From Stackebrandtia nassauensis DSM 44728 (lineage in GTDB: Bacteria; Actinomycetota; Actinomycetes; Mycobacteriales; Micromonosporaceae): a stretch of DNA of 64,000 nt. Of the stretch, positions 43,767 through 52,500 are shown piece by piece. The DNA lies in NCBI RefSeq assembly GCF_000024545.1, contig NC_013947.1, forward strand, positions 434,001 through 498,000, in the 5' to 3' direction. The position numbers and the translations under genes were made by a program. The notes under the pieces are model-generated. The model did no database searches and had not been told where the DNA came from. It saw nothing but the letters and a program-made list of their open reading frames with translations. Numbering within the stretch: position 1 is the stretch's first letter; every line of letters starts with the position of its first letter.

Positions 43767-44510
43767 ATGCGGCCCACCATCTTGAGTTCGATTCTTTCTC
43801 TTATCGTTGGGGGACTAGTGTTTCCGGACCTTCGTGACATCGCGGAATGGGCGGCTCGCCGTCTGGTCAAATGGGCAGCGCCGAAATGGACTGACGACGA
43901 GACCGAAGCTGAGGCACTGTATGAGGATTGGCAAGCGGTCATCGAAGACCGGCCGGGAGCCATTTTGAAACTGGTCACTGCCACGGGGTTCTGCGTTTCG
44001 GCTGCCACGCGTAGCTATGGCCGAGTAGTCAAAAGTGACTATCGGGAAGCATTCAAGGACCAGCCAAGCTTCGCAACAGGATTGCTTCGCTTGTGGAAGA
44101 TCCGCGGCGACCGTATGCAGCGCGAGGTGACGATCGTGATAATTAAGCGCGCGCTGGGGAACCAGCTGACTTACCGCCAACGCTTCACTAACGCCGTTCT
44201 CGTGCTTGGGTTCCTTGGTTCGTTCTTTGGATGGATTTGGTTCTGCATCGGTCACAATCGAGTCGACAACCAAACTGTCTCCAATGGTACGACGATTGTT
44301 GCGGCGACATATCTTGTGTTGTGGTGGCTGCTTCGTCGTCGGCGCCGGAAGAAGTTCTCGCAGGTTTCAGACCCGGCTGTGGCTCTTACCTGCTCGTCAG
44401 AAGCCGTATTCACAATGAAAGACCCACGCTCTGGCCGCGAGGTCATGGTCACCATTCGTGAGATCCCCGAAACCACGCCAGGAGGGCTTTCCGCGGGCAA
44501 CCCAGGGTAG
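43767..44510 (+). CDS. Membrane protein co-transcribed with PadR regulator
   Basis: This 247-residue protein has an N-terminal hydrophobic segment (about 5-20), a charged helical cytosolic part and two further membrane segments (FTNAVLVLGFLGSFFGWIWFC; TTIVAATYLVLWWLL) followed by a basic stretch RRRRRKK and a C-terminal soluble tail. PadR-coupled membrane proteins of this type are frequent in actinomycetes and uncharacterised. It ends at 44510, with a terminator-like hairpin shared with the convergent nuclease-like gene. Confidence 0.68.
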   Translation: MRPTILSSILSLIVGGLVFPDLRDIAEWAARRLVKWAAPKWTDDETEAEALYEDWQAVIEDRPGAILKLVTATGFCVSAATRSYGRVVKSDYREAFKDQPSFATGLLRLWKIRGDRMQREVTIVIIKRALGNQLTYRQRFTNAVLVLGFLGSFFGWIWFCIGHNRVDNQTVSNGTTIVAATYLVLWWLLRRRRRKKFSQVSDPAVALTCSSEAVFTMKDPRSGREVMVTIREIPETTPGGLSAGNPG

Positions 44511-44543
44511 GAGGGACGACGTACCAGGAGGTTGGATGTCGGT

Positions 44544-44587
44544 CCGCGGGGCTGTAGATGTGCGGATGGCGATCGGCAGCCCCGCGG
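44544..44587. terminator. Hairpin between convergent genes
   Basis: CCGCGGGGCTG (44544-44554) pairs perfectly with CAGCCCCGCGG (44577-44587) over a 22-nt loop. It lies between the stops of the membrane protein gene and the convergent nuclease-like gene, so it may act in both directions. Confidence 0.55.
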
Positions 44588-44594
44588 TACTGCT

Positions 44595-45449
44595 TTAGGT
44601 AGCCGGCTTGTCGGTTTGCTGGAGGATTTCGAGGTAACGGTTGCGGAAGTAGTGGATGAGGCGGGAATCGGTGGTGCCGAGGATGAGGGTTAGCGGCCAG
44701 ATGATCAGTTTGGCGTGGCGGGCAAGGTATATGCCGATGTGGGTGATGCTGTTTGCGGGTGCGAGGAACGCGTAGTGGAGTGTTTGACTGATCCAGTCAC
44801 GTGCGTGGTGTGCCGGGTGGCGACTGGTCTTGATGTCGATGAGGGTTGAGCCGATGATGAGGTCGGCGATGGCATAGTCCTCGGTTAGGACTGGGGCGAC
44901 TTGGATCTGTCCAGGGATAGCTTGAAACTGCTGACGCCCATGGTGGTGATAGGCATCCGAGAGCTTCGCTAGGGCGTCGGGGTAACGCTCAACGGCAGTG
45001 GAGTTCCACCTGCTGTCGGATCGGATACTGACTGCGGGCCGATACTGGAGTTGCTGCTGTATCCATTGTCGATGTTTTGCAAGGTCCCAGCAATAGGTTA
45101 GCCGCATATCCTCCGGTGAGACGTGTATGTCATGTGATGACGCTGCAGTCAGCGGTTGCGGGTTGTTGCGGGGACGTCTTGTTGACGGTGCCGTGGTGGT
45201 GGCTCTATCGAAGGTGTGGGCTCTGATCAGCGCCTCATAGGGTGTGGCGGGGGCAAGATCGATGCCGATGGTGAATTCGACTGCCCATCCCAAGCGGGTC
45301 GATTCGATAACGGAATCGGCGACGTGGAACGTGGGGTTGGCTGTGGCGGCGTGGATCTGGCGTACGGCGATGTCAGCGCCTGGCGCGAGATCATCGAAGC
45401 ATTCACGCAATCGAGGGTCGGTACGCGGGCGCCGGAATGAGCCGGTCAT
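44595..45449 (-). CDS. PD-(D/E)XK-like nuclease family protein
   Basis: The 284-residue protein's C-terminal half carries a compact PD-(D/E)XK motif: Asp196 in AIADLIIG and Asp205-x-Lys207 in TLIDIKTS. A helix with Trp/Gln (ARDWISQTLHYAFLA) follows, matching the motif IV position of RecB-like nucleases. The N-terminal half is unrecognised. AGAGGAGA precedes the ATG at 45449. Proteins of this form often appear singly in defence islands and phage-derived regions. The target is unknown. Confidence 0.65.
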   Translation of the reverse strand: MTGSFRRPRTDPRLRECFDDLAPGADIAVRQIHAATANPTFHVADSVIESTRLGWAVEFTIGIDLAPATPYEALIRAHTFDRATTTAPSTRRPRNNPQPLTAASSHDIHVSPEDMRLTYCWDLAKHRQWIQQQLQYRPAVSIRSDSRWNSTAVERYPDALAKLSDAYHHHGRQQFQAIPGQIQVAPVLTEDYAIADLIIGSTLIDIKTSRHPAHHARDWISQTLHYAFLAPANSITHIGIYLARHAKLIIWPLTLILGTTDSRLIHYFRNRYLEILQQTDKPAT

Positions 45450-45938
45450 GATGGTTCTCCTCTTAAAGCTTGGTCCATACGTCTAACGTGCCGGCTCTCT
45501 GCAGACCGGTGGTGTCACCAGTACTGCGGAATACCAGCGGCGCGACCTTCATGGCAGCACCCACACGGTTACCACGAGATCAACCCACAATGGATTGCCA
45601 TGATCGTGTGCAAGCTCCATGAACGATCACGCAAGACCGCAACGAAAGATGAGGTGATGAGAGATGAGAATGCGTTGATTCAAAATACGCCGAATAAGCT
45701 ATTCAAAGTTAAGAGGAGAGAGTTCGAAGACGGTAAGATGCGAATGTCTTATCTAAGAATCGTTGATGTATCTGTGCGCTTATCTATTCTTGCTTCTATA
45801 TGTTTGACTTAGGCGTAGTGTTATATGTTGCGGCGGCCCCTAGAATACCAGATCAGCGGGGTTCGTGGGCTGTCCGTTGCCTCGCTGATCTAAGCCAGCA
45901 CCGTTGGTGCCCACGGGAGTTTGCGTCCACTGAGGCTT
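45450..45938. other. AT-richer intergenic stretch, no supported gene
   Basis: Bases from about 45600 to 45850 are the most AT-rich in the window, with runs such as TATCTATTCTTGCTTCTATA. A 70-codon frame at 45600-45812 has no family look and is not called. Promoters for the flanking island genes or a scar of older mobile DNA are likely. Confidence 0.45.
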
Positions 45939-46616
45939 CTATCGTGATCCGATCTTGCGGCGGAGTTTCCAGCTGCGGCCGTTGCTGACGTCGAAGCGTT
46001 CACTCCAGATGTTTTCTCCGTTGAGAAGGAACGTCAGGCCGCTACTCCAACGCAAGACGAGTTCTCCGAGGTTGAGTTGCCCAGCAAGGCGCTTAGCGAT
46101 GTGGACGTCGCGGCGCCGATTGGGGTCTGCATGTGGGTTAGGCGCCGGGGCGGTGTCGAGCCATGCCGCAGCGCCAGGGCACGTGAAGATCAACCGGTGG
46201 CCGTAGTTGTCCCAATCGACGTGTGTGTAGTCAACGGCTTGTGCAAGCCACTTGGTGTACGCGTTTTCCCCAGCTTGCAGAGGTGGTTGCTTGAACTCGA
46301 CGCCAAAAGCAACGTCCGGATCGGCCCACACTTGAGCATTTCGTGGACGCAGCATCGCATCCACACGCAGATGCTTGCCGCAGCAATGCGTGCCGCGAAC
46401 TTCTCTGTCGATGACAAACCACGGCTCCAGCCTGGCGAGAACCCTGTCCGCCAGAGCCTTCTCCGAAGCAAAGCCCCTCAAAGGAAGCTCAGCATCGTAT
46501 GGCTGGCTGCGGGGAGGATCGGCAAACGGATTGGCTTCCCAGTCCACCAATGGTACGAACGGACCGGCTTGTGCACCGCGGATACGTTGGCGCTCGGACT
46601 CAGGGATGTCATACAT
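45939..46616 (-). CDS. PD-(D/E)XK-like protein at island end
   Basis: This 225-residue protein has a motif order like PD-(D/E)XK nucleases: Glu72 in REVRGTH, Asp86 in LRVDAMLRP, Glu107-x-Lys109 in FGVEFKQPP and a helix YTKWLAQAVDYTHVDW at the motif IV position. No DNA-binding domain is visible, and it may work with another protein. The island boundary lies about 525 bp beyond its start. A nuclease of the same superfamily also occurs in three other island proteins, which is notable. Confidence 0.62.
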   Translation of the reverse strand: MYDIPESERQRIRGAQAGPFVPLVDWEANPFADPPRSQPYDAELPLRGFASEKALADRVLARLEPWFVIDREVRGTHCCGKHLRVDAMLRPRNAQVWADPDVAFGVEFKQPPLQAGENAYTKWLAQAVDYTHVDWDNYGHRLIFTCPGAAAWLDTAPAPNPHADPNRRRDVHIAKRLAGQLNLGELVLRWSSGLTFLLNGENIWSERFDVSNGRSWKLRRKIGSR

Positions 46617-47141
46617 CGCTCAATGTTGCCGCCCCACGGCGAAGACGCCAAGCGACAGATTCACAGCAGTTCAATAGCGTGCATCCCACGAACAAGGTCG
46701 TAGCGAACTTTCTCGGCATGGCGGCATCTACGCAATGCTCGGCCTTTGCTCATCCTTCACCGGACACATCCACAAAACGGCGGTCGGCCACCGAGGAGCC
46801 ACCGAACAGGAGACTGCCACACACCGCAAGCACCGGCCAATCCAATCTTACAAAAACCATAGTGGATAGATACAGGTCTGCACGAGCGGTAACGCCGCCA
46901 AAATGCCGACATGCCGCGGGGTTCCTCGCTGCATATCGGCATGGCTTTCCTCAGGGCCCGGAGGGGCAATTACACAGGACTTCCACGCTGACAGCGGTTG
47001 CTCGGTAGTTGCTCAGTGGTTCTGAGAGGGTCTGGCATTTGGTGGTACTGGATGGTATCGCCGGGCTTCGAAGTTGGCGGTTGTCGGGATAGAACGGTAC
47101 ACAGTGCTACTGTCTAACATCAATTGTCCTTTGAGGAAGGT
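46617..47141. other. Right end of the island, no gene recognised
   Basis: No frame here has a convincing start, length or composition. Frames on both strands look like shadows or noise. It may contain promoter DNA and the arm-type sites the integrase needs at attR. Confidence 0.45.
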
Positions 47142-47185
47142 ACTTTTAATCCGTAGGTTCCGGGTTCGAGCCCCGGGGGGCCCAC
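47142..47185 (+). repeat. attR: 44-bp repeat of the tRNA-Lys 3' half
   Basis: Exact copy of 31532-31575. It has no acceptor 5' strand, D-arm or anticodon 5' stem, so it is only an attachment-site duplicate and not a tRNA gene. Confidence 0.93.
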
Positions 47186-47340
47186 CAAAAGTCTGGCCTG
47201 TCGCAACGTTCATTCCATGCTCGGTTGAAGTTGCGGGGCTCATCATTTCCGTGTCTAAAGTGGCGGCTTCCTGGTGTTCCGGGAGGTCGCCGCGTTGTGG
47301 GCGGCGGTTGCGTCTTCTTGGGGAAGGGCGGTATGGTCGT

Positions 47341-47376
47341 TTCATGCTTTCACTAGTTAACTAGTGAAAGCATGAA
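47341..47376. promoter_or_regulatory. 36-bp perfect palindrome upstream of secreted hydrolase
   Basis: The sequence is self-complementary over 36 bp centred on GTTAAC (47356-47361), with arms CTTTCACTA and TAGTGAAAG. It lies 27 bp before the GTG start of the hydrolase gene and probably is an operator overlapping the promoter. Confidence 0.65.
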
Positions 47377-47402
47377 TGTACTCACCCCGAAAGGATGTTG
47401 AT

Positions 47403-48902
47403 GTGAGATCCCGCTACCTGTGGGCCGCGGCTGTCGCGGTCGTGGTCGCGTCGGCCGTGACCGTCGTATCGGTGACGGCCAATGCCGAGGACGGCCGTGG
47501 CAGTGTCGATTGGAAGCCTTGCCCGGACGACGAGAAGGTTAAGTGCGCGTCGATCACAGTGCCCTTGGACTGGTCGAATCCCGATGGGGAGGAGATCGAC
47601 ATCGCCCTGGCGATGCAACCGGCGACCGAGCCGGAGTCGCGGATTGGGTCGATATTGATGAATCCCGGCGGCCCCGGTGGATCGGGCGTCGACAAGGTCG
47701 CCAGCGGTCTTCCCATCGTCGGTGAAGAGGTGGCCAAACGCTTCGACGTCGTGGGATTCGACCCGCGCGGCGTCAACAAGAGCACACCGATCAAGTGCGA
47801 CGCCGCGTTGGCCGAGGAAGCGAACAAGATGGCCATGCCCACCAATCAGGACGAGTTCGACAAGGTCGCGGACGTGAACCGGCGGCTGGCCGAGGACTGC
47901 CGTGAGCGCACCGGGCCGCTGTTCGACCACGTCGACAATCTCAGTGTGGTCGAGGACATGGACGCCATCCGGTCCGCCCTGGGGGAGGAGAAGCTGAATT
48001 TCCTGGGTTATTCGTACGGCACCTTGATGGGGCAGCAGTACGCCGAAAAGTACGGCGACCGGATCCGCACGATGGTCCTGGACTCGAACATGGATCACAG
48101 CCTCGCGACCCCCGGCGAGTACATGGAAACCGGCACGGCCGCGTTCGAAGAGAACTTCGTCGCGTTCGCCGACTGGTGTGACACGACGAAGGACTGCGCC
48201 CTGAATGGCGATGGCACCCGCGATGTCTACGCCAAGCTGCGCGAATCCGCCAAGGCCGGGGAGCTGACCGACCCCAAGACCGGTGACCCGATCGACTTCG
48301 AGGCCCTGTCGCTCATCGCCTTCGCGGCCAACAACCCCGAAATGTGGGACAAGCTCGACGACCAGTTGAAGGCGCTGCGGGATCACAAGCCTTCAGCGAC
48401 TGAGAAGTTGGCCGAACCCGAGGAAGTCAATGAACCCTTCCAGCCGATCTGGTGCCAGGACTGGGATTACCAGGTCAAGGACTTCGAGGACTGGCGGTCG
48501 CTCAACGCCGATGTCGCCGAACGCCATCCCAATGTGGAATCGTCGCCCTACAACCGCAATCTGCTCAGCTGCGTCGGATACCCCGGGGAAACCACCAATC
48601 CGCAACGGCCGTTGGAGATCGATGACGCGCCCTCGATGCTGATGGTCGGCTCTCGGCATGACCCCTCGACGCCATACCCATGGTCGACAACCGCGGCCCG
48701 GCAAAGCGGCGCGTCCTTGGTCACCTATGAGGGTTACGGTCATGGCTTGTATGGATTCGCGGGCGATTCGGACTGCGTGAACAAGGCGGTGGAGTCCTAC
48801 CTGATCGACCAGACCACGCCTGCCGACGATCTGACGTGTCCCGCGGACGGCAAATCGCGCACCACAACCGGGTTGACCGACGGATCACCGGGACCGTTCT
48901 GA
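47403..48902 (+). CDS. Secreted tripeptidyl-aminopeptidase-like alpha/beta-hydrolase
   Basis: The 499-residue protein starts at a GTG with GAAAGGA upstream. A signal peptide (about 1-28, hydrophobic AAAVAVVVASAVTVVSV, cut after ANA) leads to an alpha/beta-hydrolase of the SlpD/TAP type. Its features are the oxyanion region NPGGPGGSG (87-95), nucleophile Ser204 in GYSYGTLMG, an Asp in GSRHDPSTPY, a His in GYGHGLYG, and a TAP-like C-terminal domain. Such enzymes release N-terminal tripeptides outside the cell. All three catalytic residues are present. It is the first chromosomal gene after the island, and a hairpin terminator follows. Confidence 0.88.
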   Translation: MRSRYLWAAAVAVVVASAVTVVSVTANAEDGRGSVDWKPCPDDEKVKCASITVPLDWSNPDGEEIDIALAMQPATEPESRIGSILMNPGGPGGSGVDKVASGLPIVGEEVAKRFDVVGFDPRGVNKSTPIKCDAALAEEANKMAMPTNQDEFDKVADVNRRLAEDCRERTGPLFDHVDNLSVVEDMDAIRSALGEEKLNFLGYSYGTLMGQQYAEKYGDRIRTMVLDSNMDHSLATPGEYMETGTAAFEENFVAFADWCDTTKDCALNGDGTRDVYAKLRESAKAGELTDPKTGDPIDFEALSLIAFAANNPEMWDKLDDQLKALRDHKPSATEKLAEPEEVNEPFQPIWCQDWDYQVKDFEDWRSLNADVAERHPNVESSPYNRNLLSCVGYPGETTNPQRPLEIDDAPSMLMVGSRHDPSTPYPWSTTAARQSGASLVTYEGYGHGLYGFAGDSDCVNKAVESYLIDQTTPADDLTCPADGKSRTTTGLTDGSPGPF

Positions 48903-48927
48903 CAACTTTGTGCTCCACACAAACGTT

Positions 48928-48953
48928 GGAGGGCCGCCCTGGGGCGGCCCTCC
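48928..48953 (+). terminator. Terminator hairpin after secreted hydrolase gene
   Basis: An 11-bp perfect GC-rich stem (48928-48938 with 48943-48953) with a CTGG loop lies 25 bp past the stop codon. There is no U tract. Confidence 0.7.
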
Positions 48954-48970
48954 GTGCCGGGAGCGGGGGG

Positions 48971-49022
48971 TTAGCTGGTGTATTCCTCGTCGATGACGCC
49001 GTCGCCGTCTTCGTCGAAGCCG
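48971..49022 (-). pseudogene. C-terminal remnant with an EF-hand-like motif
   Basis: Read on the minus strand, the last residues before a TAA are GFDEDGDGVIDEEYTS, a good calcium-binding EF-hand-type ending. Upstream of it the frame runs directly into a TPR-coding segment of the other strand, so only the tail of the original gene survives. Confidence 0.45.
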
Positions 49023-49024
49023 GT

Positions 49025-49456
49025 ACGAACCTAGCGAGTGGGCTTCAGCGTTATGACGAGTCGATCGCTTTACGGGAAGAGGCAGTGGAGCTGTTGAGCC
49101 GCAACGGTTGGACGCAGGATGCGACGGTGGGGCATGAGGTCGCCGCGATCCTCAAGGCGCGGGGCCGTCCGCTGGTCGATGCCAACTGTTTGGCGCAGGC
49201 GGCTCGGGCGCATCTGTTGGGTGAGCGGGCGGAGCGGGTTCTGGAACCGGCTGAGCGGGCGTTGGAGCTCATCGGTGGGCTGCGGGCTCGGGTGGAGATG
49301 GAGCTCGTGGCCACCTTGGGTGAGGCGTTGGCTCGCCTTGGACACCGGGAGCGGGCCGAGAGTTGTTTGCGTCGGGCCTTGGAGCTCAGTGAGGTTCACG
49401 AGGATGCCGCTGAGGGGGAGCGGGTGTGGGGTGCGTTGTCGCGGTTGCGGGGATGA
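49025..49456 (+). pseudogene. C-terminal fragment of a TPR protein
   Basis: The frame codes for about 140 residues of TPR-like helices (RYDESIALREEAVELLSRNGW, ALARLGHRERAESCLRRALELS) and ends at 49456. It lacks a believable start: the upstream part of the open frame is noise running through the terminator and the EF-hand remnant. It likely is the tail of a TPR regulator or NTPase whose front was deleted. It sits directly before a SARP/NB-ARC/TPR gene and may derive from a relative of that. Confidence 0.5.
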
Positions 49457-49507
49457 TCATCGGCCCGACGTCTTCATGGTGCGGCCCCGAGCGGTTTTAA
49501 TGGGGGC

Positions 49508-52500
49508 GTGAATGATGTCGACGGGATTCGGGTGGCGGTGCTGGGGCCCGTGCGGGTCTGCGTCGGCGGGGTGCCGGTCGAGGTCTCGGCCGGGCGGGTG
49601 CGGTTGCTGCTGGCGCGGTTGGCACTGGCCCGGGGGCGGGTGGTGACCGCTGAGGTGCTGATCGAGGAGCTGTGGGGCGGGGAGCGGCTCTCAGACGCTG
49701 TGAATACCTTGCAGGCGTTGGTTTCGCGGTTGCGCAAGGTGGTGGGGGCCTCGGCGGTGGAGCTGGTGGGTGGCGGGTATCGGTTGGCGGCGGCGGTGGA
49801 CGCGGAGCGGTTCGAGGAGTTGGCCGCGCGGGGGCGGCGGGAGTTGGGGGCAGGGGAGGTCGCGGCGGCTTTGGTGAGTGTGGACGCGGCCTTGGGGTTG
49901 TGGCGTGGCCCGGCGTTGGGGGATTTGGCGGATGTGGGGTTCGTGCGGGCGGCGGCGGGGCGGTTGGCGGAGGCGCGGCTGCGGGCCGTGGAGGATCGGT
50001 TCGAGGCCGCGTTGCGGTTGGGGCGGCACGGGGACGTGTTGGGAGAGCTGGCGGGCGCGGTAGCGGAGCACCCGGTGCGGGAGCGGTTGGCGGCGTTGCG
50101 GATCCGGGCGCTGTACGAGGTGGGGCAGCAGTCGGAGGCCTTGGCCGCGTACGAGCGGGTGCGGGCGGAGTTGGGGGAGCGGTTCGGGGTGGATCCCGGG
50201 GCCGAGTTGCGGCGGGTGCACGTGGCGATGTTGCGCGGCGAGCTGGAACCGTTGCTGGAGCGGCCGAAGCCGGTGCCGGGGCGGTTGCCCGCGCAGCTGA
50301 CGAGTTTCGGGGGCCGGGACGCGGAGTTGGCGACGTTGGCGGGGGCGCTGGCCGAGGCTCGGCTGGTGACGGTGGTGGGGCCCGGCGGTGTGGGCAAGAC
50401 GCGGTTGGCGGTCGAGGCGGCGGGACGGCTCGACGCGCACGAGCGGGGGCGGGTGTGGTTCGTGCCGTTGGCCGGGGCGGCGGGGGACGTCGGTGGCGCG
50501 GTGCTGGGGGTGCTGGGTGCCGAGCGGGTGCGGCCGGGCGGGGGCAAGGGGCTGGATCAGCTCGTGGAGTTGATTGGTCCCGAGGCGGCGGTGCTGGTGC
50601 TGGACAACTGCGAGCATGTGGTGGCCGATGCCGCCGACTTCGCCGGGGCGCTGCTGGAACGGTTGCCGCTGTTGACGATCCTGGCCACCAGCCGGGAGCC
50701 GCTGGCGATCACGGGGGAAGCGTTGTGCCGCTTGGAGCCGCTGGGCTTGCCCAGCGGGGTCGCGATGGCGGCGGAGTCGGCGGCGGTGCGGTTGTTCGTG
50801 GAACGGGCGCGGGCGGTGCGGCCGGGGTTCGCGTTGGACGAGACGACGGCGGGACCGGTCGTCGACATCTGCCGCAGGCTGGACGGACTGCCGTTGGCGC
50901 TGGAGCTGGCGGCGGCTCGGTTGCGGGCGATGCCCCTCACCGAGATCGTGAGTCGGCTGGACGACCGGTTCCGGCTGCTCGCGTCGGGAAGCCGGACAGC
51001 GTTGCCACGGCATCGGACGCTGGCCGGGGTGGTGGAGTGGAGCTGGGAGTTGCTGACCGGGCCGGAGCAGCTGCTGGCCGCGCGGTTGTCGATCTTTCCG
51101 GGCGGCGCGACGGTCGCCGCGCTCGAGGAGGTGGCCTCCGACGAGACGGTGCCGGTCGGGGAGGTCGTCTATGTTCTCGGGTCGCTGGTGGAGAAGTCGC
51201 TGGTGCACTGGGACGGGCAGCGGTACCGGATGCTGGAGACGATTCGCTCGTTCGCGGGCGAGCGGCTGGATGACGCCGAGGGCTTCGGTGCCCGGTTCAC
51301 GCGGTACTTCGCGGCGGTGGCCGAGGAGCAGGAGCCCCGGTTGCGGTTGGCCGAACAGCTCGACGCGTTGCGCTGGTTCGACACCGAGTACGACAACCTG
51401 GTGGCGGCGCTGCGAGCGGCCATCGACGGACGTGTCGCGGACGTGGCGGCGCGGCTGGTCGGGGCGGTGCAGTGGTACTGGCACACCATGCGTTTCGACG
51501 CCAGGTCGGACGGGTTCGTCGCCGAGGTGCTCGACTTCGGGGAGGCGCTTCCCGATCACAGCCGGGCGGCGCTGGCCCTGTCATGGATGCTCACCGACGA
51601 CACGTCGGCCGCCGATCCCGAGCGGCTGCGATCGGCTATTGAGGACTGTGTGAGTACCGGTGCGCTGGAACGGTATCCGACGTTGCTGTTCCTGACGGCA
51701 CCGATGGCCTACTTCATGGGGCAGGTCGAGCTGGCCGAGCGGCTGCTGCGCGGCGCCGAGGAACGTTCGCAGCCGTGGTCGGCGGGCATCGCGGCCTGGG
51801 CGCGGTCGGTGTTCCGCGCCGACCAGGGCGACTGGGCGGGCGCGGCGGCACTGCGGCTGCGGGCGTTGCGCCAGTACGAGACTGCGGGCGACCGGGTCGG
51901 GCTGGCGTTCATCCTCGGCAGGGTCGCGCAGGACCACGCACTGCGGGGCGAGCACGACGAGGCGATCGCGGCTCTTCAGCGGTGTGTGGTGCTGGCGGCC
52001 GAGATCAGTTCGGCGGAGGAGATCTCGTACCGGTCCCGGCTGGGCGCGCAGCGGTCGCGGGCCGGGGACGCCGACGGGGCCCGGCGGGAGCTGGACGTCG
52101 CGCTGCGGCAGGCGATCGAGCGCGGGCAGCCGCAGCTGCGGATCGAGCCGCTGGTGGGCCTGGCCGACCTGCACCGCCGCGCGGGGGAGGCGGATCGCGC
52201 CGATGCGCTGCTCGCCGAGCTGGAGACGCTGGTGCGGGGCCTGGCCGGGGCCGAGCAGACCGCCGCAGCCGTCATCGCGCCGGTCCGGATGGCACTCCGG
52301 CTCGACACCGGTGACGCGAAGGCGGCGGAGACACTGCCCGTGGTGGCCGCGACCGGAACCCTCGCCCGGGACCTGGCGGCCCCAGCCGCCGAACTGTTGG
52401 CCCGGCTGCGTTTCCGGGACGGCGACCCGGAGGGGGCCGCGGTCGCACTGGGGATGAGCCAGGTCATCCGCGGCGTCCTGGATCGCGGCGACCCGGAGTT

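Larger units (their letters stand above)
31532..47185. mobile_element. Integrative genomic island at tRNA-Lys, about 15.6 kb
   Basis: The element is bounded by exact 44-bp repeats of the tRNA-Lys 3' half and carries a tyrosine integrase next to attL. The intact tRNA stays at the left end, so insertion did not break it. Interior DNA has lower GC and more mixed codon use than either flank. Cargo: two very large nuclease-like/STAND NTPases, two further PD-(D/E)XK-like proteins, a PadR regulator with a membrane partner, and small unknowns. No FtsK-like transfer protein, relaxase or replication initiator is recognisable, so the island is probably not self-transmissible. Excision would join 31575 to 47186. 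Confidence 0.9.

Noticed and set aside
45600-45812. 70-codon frame in the AT-rich block
   Set aside because: No ribosome-binding site or family pattern; frames of this length are expected in AT-richer DNA.
46499-47008. Plus-strand 169-codon frame at the right end of the island
   Set aside because: Its first part is antisense to the PD-(D/E)XK-like gene and the rest is low in recognisable structure; no start signal.
47142-47185. Second tRNA-Lys
   Set aside because: Only the 3' half is present. There is no acceptor 5' strand, D-arm or 5' anticodon stem, so it is an attachment-site copy.
31532-47185. Self-transmissible actinobacterial integrative conjugative element
   Set aside because: No FtsK-like transfer protein, relaxase or RepSA-like initiator is found among the large frames.
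47013-47345. Minus-strand frame of 110 codons over attR containing GPPGARTRNLRIKS
   Set aside because: That peptide is the well-known translation of a tRNA 3' end. The frame only reads through the attR copy of tRNA-Lys and has no other support.
49691-51559. Minus-strand open frame of 622 codons
   Set aside because: Antisense shadow of the very GC-rich AfsR-type gene; His/Arg/Pro-rich low-complexity product.
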